Shown here piece after piece: positions 6,992-13,411 of a stretch of DNA of 17,015 nucleotides. How positions within the stretch are numbered: position 1 is the stretch's first letter; every line of letters starts with the position of its first letter. The DNA comes from Oscillospiraceae bacterium (GTDB taxonomy: Bacteria > Bacillota > Clostridia > Oscillospirales > Ruminococcaceae), in NCBI GenBank assembly GCA_016297675.1, contig JAEDGE010000029.1, forward strand, positions 1 through 17,015, given 5' to 3'. The notes under the pieces are model-generated. The model searched no databases. It was not told where the DNA came from and saw nothing but the letters and a program-made list of their open reading frames with translations. Both the position numbers and the translations under genes were made by a program.

Positions 6992-7933
6992 ATGAAAATC
7001 ACAACTGCAAATCCAAACGCTATGCCAAAGGCAAAGGCATTGTTAGCCTACCTGCATGAAATTGCAGGCAAAAAAATCATTGCCGGACAACATACACAAA
7101 CTGTTCCGATGGAGGAAGTCACCTATATTCAAAACGTAACCGGAAAATCACCTAAACTCTGCGGTTTTGAATTGCTCTCCTACTCCCCTAACATCAATTT
7201 TTCCGATGCATCTGAAGCGTGCATCAAAGAGGTCGTTGAAAACAGGAACACAGTAGAAACTGCACTGCAATGGGCAAAACAAACCGGCGGAATTGTCACG
7301 CTAACGTTTCACTGGTTCTCACCAGTCGGCGGACGTGACAAGAGCTTCTACACAGAACATACAGATTTCAATGCTGCCAATATTCTGCTACCAGATACAC
7401 CAGAACGAGCTGCCTTTTTCCATGACATGGATGTGATTGCAGAACAGCTAAAGCGGTTTCAGAAGGCAGATATTCCAGTTTTATGGCGACCATTTCACGA
7501 AGCAGAAGGTACATGGTTCTGGTGGGGGGCACAGGGTCCGGCTGTTGCAAAGGAACTGTATCTGCTGATGTTTGATTACTACACCCATTATCATCACTTT
7601 GACCATTTAATCTGGGTCTGGAATAGCCGCCTGCCCGAAGGATATCCAGGAGACGATGTTGTAGATGTTGTTTCCGTGGATGTCTATCCGCCAAAAAATA
7701 CGATTACAGATTATGCAACAGATTATGCCGATTTGATTGCAGCTTCCAGTCAAACAAAGGTTGCTGCATTAGCGGAAGTCGGCATCTTGCCAGATGTAGA
7801 AAAACTTGCAGAAAGTCACATTCCTTGGGCATATTTCATGACATGGTCAAAAGAATTCTGTATCGGAGAAGAGTACAACTCCACAAAACAACTACAAAAA
7901 TTATATGAAAGCAAAAATGTAATTACCCTATAA
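6992..7933 (+). CDS. Cytoplasmic GH26 beta-mannanase / exo-mannosidase
   Basis: Retaining glycoside hydrolase of clan GH-A that cuts beta-1,4-mannosidic bonds. The protein has 313 residues and consists of one catalytic domain. Family 26 signatures are IIAGQH (29-34), TLTFHW (103-108), VLWRPFHEAEGTWFWWG (163-179, acid/base E170) and VAALAEVG (257-264, nucleophile E262). There is no signal peptide, linker or carbohydrate-binding module, so it should act on imported oligosaccharides, as proposed for R. albus Man26A, which releases mannobiose. Its product would feed the 2-epimerase and GH130 phosphorylase. AAAGGAGG lies 9 nt before the ATG. It is transcribed away from the regulator and ends at a strong hairpin. 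Endo versus exo action cannot be read from the sequence. Confidence 0.95.
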   Translation: MKITTANPNAMPKAKALLAYLHEIAGKKIIAGQHTQTVPMEEVTYIQNVTGKSPKLCGFELLSYSPNINFSDASEACIKEVVENRNTVETALQWAKQTGGIVTLTFHWFSPVGGRDKSFYTEHTDFNAANILLPDTPERAAFFHDMDVIAEQLKRFQKADIPVLWRPFHEAEGTWFWWGAQGPAVAKELYLLMFDYYTHYHHFDHLIWVWNSRLPEGYPGDDVVDVVSVDVYPPKNTITDYATDYADLIAASSQTKVAALAEVGILPDVEKLAESHIPWAYFMTWSKEFCIGEEYNSTKQLQKLYESKNVITL

Positions 7934-7978
7934 TAAAAGGCTGTACAGTAGAAAGGAAATCACTGTACAGCCTTTTAT
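7933..7978. terminator. Bidirectional terminator between GH26 and PP2C genes
   Basis: A perfect 17-bp stem (7933-7949 with 7962-7978, core AAGGCTGTACAGT) and a 12-nt loop. Both strands end the stem in a TTTT run. It starts at the GH26 stop codon and lies 13 bp from the stop of the converging PP2C gene, serving both. Confidence 0.93.
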
Positions 7979-7991
7979 AAACTTATTTTTG

Positions 7992-8780
7992 TTACAACAC
8001 TTCTATTAAAATCAATGTTGTATTATCTACTCCACCTGCATCCAATGCCAATGTCAGAAGTTGTTGTGCCATATTGGGCTGTTCGCTGGACAGCACCCGA
8101 TAAATAGTCAGGTCATCACACATATCGGTTAAGCCATCTGAACAAAGTAGAAACCGATAGCCGCTATAAATTCGCAGTGGCGGTTGAGCTGCCTTTGGCA
8201 AGCTGAAATGCTTTAAATCTGAACCGAGGAACTGCGTCAACTTATTGCGGTCGCTGCTCAATTCTGCTTCTTCCTTGGTATAAATCCCAGTCTTCAACTT
8301 ATGATTTGCCAATGTATGGTCGCTGGTCAAGCGATACAGATCAGTGCCATTATATAAATAAATTCGACTATCTCCAATATAGAAGGGATACACCATATTT
8401 CCCTGAAAGCAGAGCATTGCCATTGTCGTTCCGCTGTTGCCACCTTGCAACTTCTTTGCCATTGTATAAATGGTTTGATTTGCATCCGCTACAAACTGCC
8501 GAACGGTTTCTTCCAACTCATCACCTTTGCAATGTTTCATTGCATTTTCGTGCCGTTGCAGCGTTTTGGCAGCCAGACCGGAAGCCACTTCACCATAAGA
8601 CTCCCCACCCATACCATCAAAAATGGCAAATACAGGGTGCTTTCTGGTGCTGCATTTTTCCGTTAAATGGCAAGGTGCAGATACATCTGGATGCGTCTTT
8701 CCGTTAAAATAAAAGTTATCCTCATTATTTGTCCGCACCTTTCCTTGATCGGACAATACAGTGGCATGGAGTTTATACAT
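7992..8780 (-). CDS. PP2C-family protein phosphatase (Stp/PrpC-like)
   Basis: Metal-dependent Ser/Thr phosphatase, 262 residues, one cytoplasmic domain and no membrane segment. Motifs in order: SDQGKVRTNNEDN (10-22), FAIFDGMGGE (51-60, metal-binding D55 and G56), GGNSGTTM (113-120), YIGDSRIYLY (134-143), LLCSDGLTD (211-219, D215) and GGVDNTTLI (249-257, D252). All core metal ligands are present. Such enzymes usually reverse a PASTA-type Ser/Thr kinase encoded beside them, but no kinase lies in this window. A GGAAG ribosome site sits about 10 nt before the ATG. It follows the zinc-ribbon gene by 82 bp and is the last gene before the bidirectional terminator. Confidence 0.94.
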   Translation of the reverse strand: MYKLHATVLSDQGKVRTNNEDNFYFNGKTHPDVSAPCHLTEKCSTRKHPVFAIFDGMGGESYGEVASGLAAKTLQRHENAMKHCKGDELEETVRQFVADANQTIYTMAKKLQGGNSGTTMAMLCFQGNMVYPFYIGDSRIYLYNGTDLYRLTSDHTLANHKLKTGIYTKEEAELSSDRNKLTQFLGSDLKHFSLPKAAQPPLRIYSGYRFLLCSDGLTDMCDDLTIYRVLSSEQPNMAQQLLTLALDAGGVDNTTLILIEVL

Positions 8781-8814
8781 TGGTAAAACACTTCCTTTCT
8801 CTTCGGCACTTCAC

Positions 8815-8855
8815 GGCAAAAGAAGCCGTTACCGTTCTTCGGCAGCGGCTCTTTC
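8815..8855 (-). other. GC-rich structured spacer between zinc-ribbon and PP2C genes
   Basis: The 82-bp spacer can fold in competing ways on the minus strand: an AGAGCCG/CGGCTTCT stem with an inner TGCCG/CGGTA helix, or ACGGC/GCCGT around a TTCTTTT loop. TGCCGAAGA occurs twice. It might be a weak terminator or attenuator; the T run is short (TCTTTT), so I do not call a terminator. Confidence 0.3.
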
Positions 8856-8862
8856 TGTTTTC

Positions 8863-9351
8863 TTATGACGCAGACGGCTGGTCTGGTGTATCTGTTTCCG
8901 ATTTTTCGGATGGTTCATCCTTGGTAACCACCTCTACAATTTCATCCGGTACCGTTTCTGTTTTGGCTTCCGCTGCTGGCTCCGGCTTTGCTTCATTTTT
9001 TGCACCACAATGTGAACAGAACTTCTGCCCTTCTGCAATTTCTGCCCCACATACCGGACAAATCAGCAGATCATCCAGTGCTGCAATTTCCTGCTTGCAC
9101 TTTGTAATCTGTTCATTGGCCTCTACAATTTTTAGTGCCCATTCTGCATATGGCTCTTCCACAGCATCTGCATGAGAGAGAAAATACTGCTTCCCTATCT
9201 CAGTATAGGCAGTTTCTTTTATCTTCTCCAAATCATGAATTGTTTTGTTCAGTTTTACCTTAGATGCCAGTTTCTTGGAATTATCACCAACGCTCTTCGC
9301 AAATTTGCTGACAGAATCGCCTGCTTTTTCAAACATTTCTTTCATTTCCAT
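8863..9351 (-). CDS. Zinc-ribbon protein with helical N-terminus and acidic tail
   Basis: 162 residues, function unknown. The N-terminal half (1-95) is predicted helical, with Lys-rich amphipathic stretches and a heptad-like ELEKIKE/ANEQITKCKQEIAALDD pattern. A CPVCG...FCSHCG ribbon follows at 98-116 (C98, C101, C112, C115). The tail (117-162) is low in complexity and rich in Glu, Pro, Ala and Thr, so it is probably disordered. There is no signal peptide or membrane segment. Zinc-ribbon proteins of this layout are common hypothetical genes in Firmicutes. GGAGG lies about 5 nt before the first ATG; a second ATG two codons in (9345) is also possible. Its neighbours are the PP2C phosphatase and the SpoIID-like gene. 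Confidence 0.88.
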   Translation of the reverse strand: MEMKEMFEKAGDSVSKFAKSVGDNSKKLASKVKLNKTIHDLEKIKETAYTEIGKQYFLSHADAVEEPYAEWALKIVEANEQITKCKQEIAALDDLLICPVCGAEIAEGQKFCSHCGAKNEAKPEPAAEAKTETVPDEIVEVVTKDEPSEKSETDTPDQPSAS

Positions 9352-9410
9352 ATAACCCTCCGATTTATCATCTTTTATTTTATCCTATGAAACAATCTGC
9401 ACAGTTATGC

Positions 9411-10466
9411 TCAGCCCATTACATAATTATATCTACCGCTTTTCAATCCCAAAACAGAACGAAGTGACTCTCCGCTTACAGTTTTCTGTCCATCAATATT
9501 CACTCGGCGAATATAACCACCACCACCAACTTCCAGCGTCATCCATGCTGCTGGATTGTCAGACAGCACAATTCCATATGCTGATTGCAATCGACTGCGA
9601 ATTTCTTCCTGTGAAAAATAGACAACATCTCCATAATGCGGATCGTACGATGCATCATACTCACATGGGACACTTACCAAATAATCATAGTGTACACCGA
9701 ATACATCTGATGCATTGGCTGTATAACCACCACTTGATGCACTGTATACAGTCAATGCATAATCGCCGTCATAATACAATGCCTGTCCCAGAACCGACTG
9801 CACTGCATCTATGACATTCTGAGGCGGATTGTCTCGACAAATTAAACTACTGTTATCCCCATGCGGATTCATCACATAGGTAAAGGCAGCTACTGCCTGT
9901 GCTTTCATGGCTTCTGGTGCCATTGTAGAACCCATTTCATTATAGACCAGCATAGAAATAATCTCCAGAACACTTCCTGTTCTGCCACCTGCTGTAATGG
10001 TAGCAGGCACACTGGTCTGCACCAGCGTCGTACCCGGATAATAATGAAATAGGATGGACTGATAATCATAGCCGCCATAGGTTGCATAAAAATTTGCACC
10101 GTTTTGACTCAAACCGCAGCCATGACCATATCCATAGGTTGTAAAGGCAAACTGTCCCGATTCCACATTGACCGCCAGAGAAACTGCTGCATCCGCTCCA
10201 CTTGCTCCAACTTTGCCGGAAGATGCAAGAACTCCATTTTCCTGCTGTCCCACAGAAACCGTCTGCATTTTTTCTGCTGCGGCTTCATCTACTTCTTGAT
10301 ACTGCACCAGAGAAAGTGACGTATCATATGCTGAAAGCTGTGCTTTTTTCCAGTTCTTTTCTGTTGTTTGTTCTGCTGCCATGACCGGCAGTGCCGCTGC
10401 CGCATAGAACAGCATCGCACTGACAGACAATACGCAGCCGATTTTTTTCAAATTCCAAGAAATCAT
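9411..10466 (-). CDS. Secreted SpoIID/LytB-type protein with rearranged motif order
   Basis: Putative peptidoglycan lytic transglycosylase of the SpoIID/LytB family, 351 residues. The signal peptide is about 1-31 (NLKK, hydrophobic core, ALPVMAA). Family blocks: YGYGHGCGLSQNGANFYATY (111-130) and HYYPGTTL (141-148), then VYNEMGSTMAPEAMKAQAVAA (174-194, with E177 aligned to the catalytic Glu of SpoIID), YSASSGGYTANASDVFG (241-257), YLVSVP (262-267) and SGESLRSVLGLKS (331-343). In known SpoIID proteins the GHGxGxSQ block comes last; here it comes first and the protein ends just after the SVLGLKS block. The ribosome site is weak (AGGGA, about 9 nt upstream). It follows the lipoprotein sortase by 62 bp. 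Activity and a link to sporulation are unproven. Confidence 0.88.
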   Translation of the reverse strand: MISWNLKKIGCVLSVSAMLFYAAAALPVMAAEQTTEKNWKKAQLSAYDTSLSLVQYQEVDEAAAEKMQTVSVGQQENGVLASSGKVGASGADAAVSLAVNVESGQFAFTTYGYGHGCGLSQNGANFYATYGGYDYQSILFHYYPGTTLVQTSVPATITAGGRTGSVLEIISMLVYNEMGSTMAPEAMKAQAVAAFTYVMNPHGDNSSLICRDNPPQNVIDAVQSVLGQALYYDGDYALTVYSASSGGYTANASDVFGVHYDYLVSVPCEYDASYDPHYGDVVYFSQEEIRSRLQSAYGIVLSDNPAAWMTLEVGGGGYIRRVNIDGQKTVSGESLRSVLGLKSGRYNYVMG

Positions 10467-10528
10467 GTAAACATGTCCCTGCTTTCTAAATCCGATTACC
10501 CCTGTTACAGAATATGGCTTACTTCCCC

Positions 10529-11506
10529 TTATTCCTCTGATTCTATTGTATCTTCCATATCCTCGTCAATATCTGCATCCTCTGTTGTTTGCTTTTTGGT
10601 TGTAGTTTTGGAACTATTTGTATCATCTTCATCAGATGTGGTTTCTGCCACACCGCCTTCAATCAACTTCTTCAAAGAGGCTTCTGTTTCTCCTTCCCGT
10701 AACTGTCTTGCAACGATCAGGAATCGAGAGTTATCCTCATCGGAATAACAGGTGGAAAGCGTCAGAAGCTGGTCGCCGTATTCCACATCAATGACGTTGT
10801 CAATCATATTCAGAGATTCGACTGTATTGACATAGTAGTCAAAGTGGGTTTTATCGTCCAGTTCCTCCATGTTCCAATACGGGAAACCTGTCCAAGTCAT
10901 TGGATCAGCATAGATGTCACCGCCATTGTCCGCATCCCCACTTGTGATGACCAGACCGAAAATGACATAATCGTATTCCTTATAATTGGAACTGAGCTTG
11001 ATAAACGGCGCTTCCTTATAGAATTCCAGATCCTGCCGATACCGCCGCAGAGAACCAAACATCGTATTATCTGCCATATTATGCCCATATAATACGATAT
11101 TTTCAGAGAATTGATCTTCCTGATACCCGAATACGTCCCGATAATCCATAAATACCGTTCCAGCACGGAATTTCTGATGACTGAAATCTTTGTCCAGATA
11201 GTAGGTGTTCTTTGCATCTTCCGGTTCGTCTTTTTTCTGTACAATGACATTGTCCACACTGGTTCCCGGCACTTCAATCCAGCCGATGGTATCTTTATTC
11301 TGCTCATACAATTTCTTTTGTGATGCCAGCATATCCGGTTCTTTTTCTTCGGTTGTCGCTTCGGTTGTCTCTTCCCCCGGCTCATCCGTCTGCGACTGCT
11401 CTCCCTCCAAACCAATCGGATTCTGCTCAATCTCACCAGCACAGCCAGATGCCAAAATAGAAGTGGCTGCAAGGAGTGCAACCAGGATATGATTTCGTTT
11501 TTTCAT
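10529..11506 (-). CDS. Class B sortase with lipoprotein signal
   Basis: Cysteine transpeptidase that would join sorting-signal proteins to the cell wall or to pilin-like partners, 325 residues. The N-terminus is MKKRN, a hydrophobic core, then ILASGC with C22 as lipidation site. A Thr/Glu-rich linker (41-57) follows, then the sortase domain (about 60-270): LYGHNMADNTMFGSL (139-153, H142), LLTLSTCYS (247-255, C253) and NSRFLIVARQL (259-269, R261). This is a complete His-Cys-Arg triad with class B wording. The tail (281-325) is Asp/Glu/Thr-rich. The start is ATG 11506 with GGAG about 9 nt upstream; the frame extends 24 codons further without support. It begins 22 bp after the other sortase gene. 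A lipid anchor on a sortase is unusual, since most have a membrane helix. Confidence 0.93.
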   Translation of the reverse strand: MKKRNHILVALLAATSILASGCAGEIEQNPIGLEGEQSQTDEPGEETTEATTEEKEPDMLASQKKLYEQNKDTIGWIEVPGTSVDNVIVQKKDEPEDAKNTYYLDKDFSHQKFRAGTVFMDYRDVFGYQEDQFSENIVLYGHNMADNTMFGSLRRYRQDLEFYKEAPFIKLSSNYKEYDYVIFGLVITSGDADNGGDIYADPMTWTGFPYWNMEELDDKTHFDYYVNTVESLNMIDNVIDVEYGDQLLTLSTCYSDEDNSRFLIVARQLREGETEASLKKLIEGGVAETTSDEDDTNSSKTTTKKQTTEDADIDEDMEDTIESEE

Positions 11507-11528
11507 AAAAAAGAACTCCCTCTTTCGA

Positions 11529-12824
11529 TTACGGCCCATAAGGAATAAACGGAGCGTTCGGGTCATACGTATTTTCATTCCCTAAATAGTAGACCGATGG
11601 CCATTTAATATTTGTATTGGGGGTACTGCCCGTAGTACCTTCATAAGGATCCTCACCCTCCCGTACCATTCTTGCACAAATGACAAGACGTGCCGTTTGA
11701 AAAGCACTGTTGCAGGTAGAAAGAGTGAGAAGCTGATCGCCGTACTGCACATCAATGTTGGTATTTCGCAAGGTACGACGTTTCACTTCGTTGACATAAT
11801 CATAAAATGCAGTTTCATCCGCAAAGTCAATCCGATTCCAATAGTCAAACCGAGTTTCTGTGGTATCTTCTGCATCTGCGATAAAATACGCATAAATCTT
11901 AAAGACATATGTTTCATAATTGGAGTTTAAGAAAATCAACGGATGCACATCATAATAATTTGCATCGCTTTTGTAATCCCGCAAACTGCCGAACATGGAG
12001 CGATCTCGCATGTTATGCCCATAGACAATCAGATTATCAGAATTGGGAACCGCAAGAGTACCGTCTTCTCCCACCACATCAAAATGGCAGCGAGAATCCA
12101 GAAAAATAGAACCATTCTGGGAATGATTCCCATACAGATCCCGATAAAGATAATATTCATCGCCTTCCACATCATTCGGATGCTGCATCAGCGGATAATC
12201 CACTTCTGTATCCGGAATGGAAATATAGCCAGCAACTTCTGGATTGATTTCCAGCAGACTGGCTGCACCTTCCATTTTTGTATAATGTTTTGCTTCTGTT
12301 GTGGATTCGGTAGCTGCTTCCGTTGAATTTTCTCCCGTCTCCTCTGACATAGTCTGTTCCGTTATGACTTGTGTGGTTGCCTGATGATAGCTGTTACCGA
12401 TTTGTTCATAGAGGTTTTTACTCTTCCACAAATCCAATAAATACTGCCCAATCAATACCAGACAAGCACCAAATACCAGAATTGAAATCCAAAAAATGCA
12501 TTTTCTCATGATTTCACCAAATCCATCTCCTCGTTTTGGAAACAGATCCCGCAAGATTTGCCGTTTGGTACGCTTTTTCTTTCTTTTATGTGATTTTTTG
12601 ACTGGCAGCGGTGCTTTTGGCTGAAAGCGTTCCGGAAACGCCTTTTTATCCCTTGCCAGCTGAATATTTGCTGCAATCCGCTGTTGCAGCAGTGCTTCCT
12701 CCTCCGCTTCCTCCAACTTTTGCAGAGAAGAACGGATGGCATTCATTTTCTGATGTTTGACTTGTTCTGATTCTGAGGATGTTGTTGCAGAAGAAGATGC
12801 AGAGGGGGTTATGTGTTCCGCCAT
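11529..12824 (-). CDS. Class B sortase, membrane-anchored, with charged cytosolic N-terminus
   Basis: Second sortase, 431 residues. Layout: a Ser/Thr-rich start (7-20), a predicted coiled coil rich in Glu and Gln (about 28-58), a strongly basic stretch (KKSHKRKKKRTKRQ, 76-89), a membrane segment (about 109-130), a Thr/Glu-rich linker (150-179), then the sortase domain: IVYGHNMRDRSMFGSL (266-281, H270), LLTLSTCNS (365-373, C371) and TARLVICARMV (377-387, R379). A Pro/Asn-rich tail of about 40 residues ends in PYGP. The start is ATG 12824, with GGAGGA 6 nt upstream inside pncC; the two genes overlap by 16 bp. The frame stays open to 13037, but that part is a shadow of pncC. The basic juxtamembrane block supports an N-in orientation. 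Confidence 0.94.
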   Translation of the reverse strand: MAEHITPSASSSATTSSESEQVKHQKMNAIRSSLQKLEEAEEEALLQQRIAANIQLARDKKAFPERFQPKAPLPVKKSHKRKKKRTKRQILRDLFPKRGDGFGEIMRKCIFWISILVFGACLVLIGQYLLDLWKSKNLYEQIGNSYHQATTQVITEQTMSEETGENSTEAATESTTEAKHYTKMEGAASLLEINPEVAGYISIPDTEVDYPLMQHPNDVEGDEYYLYRDLYGNHSQNGSIFLDSRCHFDVVGEDGTLAVPNSDNLIVYGHNMRDRSMFGSLRDYKSDANYYDVHPLIFLNSNYETYVFKIYAYFIADAEDTTETRFDYWNRIDFADETAFYDYVNEVKRRTLRNTNIDVQYGDQLLTLSTCNSAFQTARLVICARMVREGEDPYEGTTGSTPNTNIKWPSVYYLGNENTYDPNAPFIPYGP

Positions 12825-13399
12825 ACGGATTCCTCCATCAGTATTTCCCTTGCAATGCCAAATGCACAAACTGCAGTTCCCTGCCGCACGGCGTCTCTTG
12901 TATGTACGCCAAGTTGTGCAAATGGCAAATGCACTGCAAATGCAGTGCCATGATATGCAACACCCAAAAAAACCGTCCCCACAGGCATTTCTGCTGTTCC
13001 GCCGCCCGGACCGGCATAACCGGTCACAGACAAACATAAATCTGCATGCGACAAAGCTGCAATCCCATTTGCCATCGCAACTGCCGTCTGCGGACTGACT
13101 GCCGTATAGGTTTCCAGTGTTTCATGCGGCACATGCAGAATGGCTTCTTTCATCGCATTGGTATACGTGCAGATGCCCAGTGCAAACATTTGCGATGCGC
13201 CCGGCACAGCGGTAATACACTGTGACAGCAGTCCGCCGGTACAACTCTCTGCCGTCGCAATGGTTCGCCTGTTTTCACATGATAATTGTACAATATTTTT
13301 GACAAGGTTGTCAAGTTGTTTTCGGTTTTCTTGGTATATTTTCCGAACCCGGTCAAAATCATATCTCTGTTTTATCACAATTTCACCAACCTCGTACAT
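12809..13399 (-). CDS. pncC: Nicotinamide-nucleotide amidase (stand-alone CinA C-terminal domain)
   Basis: Deamidates NMN to nicotinate mononucleotide in pyridine nucleotide salvage; cytoplasmic. Up to 196 residues against about 165 for E. coli PncC. Signatures are TIATAESCTGGLLSQ (46-60, with the catalytic Ser S52) and LSVTGYAGPGGGTAEMPVGTVFLGV from about 123. The N-terminal MoCF-like domain of full CinA is absent. The start is uncertain: ATG 13399 has AGAGG only 1-2 nt upstream, while GTG 13378 has GAGGTTG at about 8 nt and would remove seven residues. It starts shortly after the thiI stop and overlaps the downstream sortase gene by 16 bp, so it belongs to the same transcription unit. Confidence 0.92.
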   Translation of the reverse strand: MYEVGEIVIKQRYDFDRVRKIYQENRKQLDNLVKNIVQLSCENRRTIATAESCTGGLLSQCITAVPGASQMFALGICTYTNAMKEAILHVPHETLETYTAVSPQTAVAMANGIAALSHADLCLSVTGYAGPGGGTAEMPVGTVFLGVAYHGTAFAVHLPFAQLGVHTRDAVRQGTAVCAFGIAREILMEESVWRNT

Positions 13400-13411
13400 T
13401 CCTCTGAAAGC

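Noticed and set aside
8815..8855. Rho-independent terminator after the zinc-ribbon gene
   Set aside because: Several alternative folds, short T run and bulged stem; recorded only as a structured spacer.
11507..11578. N-terminal extension of the lipoprotein sortase
   Set aside because: It would bury the lipoprotein signal behind a basic leader and overlap the upstream sortase gene; no ribosome site is seen.
12825..13037. N-terminal extension of the membrane sortase
   Set aside because: It is the out-of-frame shadow of pncC, Cys- and Arg-rich without pattern; a good ribosome site precedes ATG 12824.
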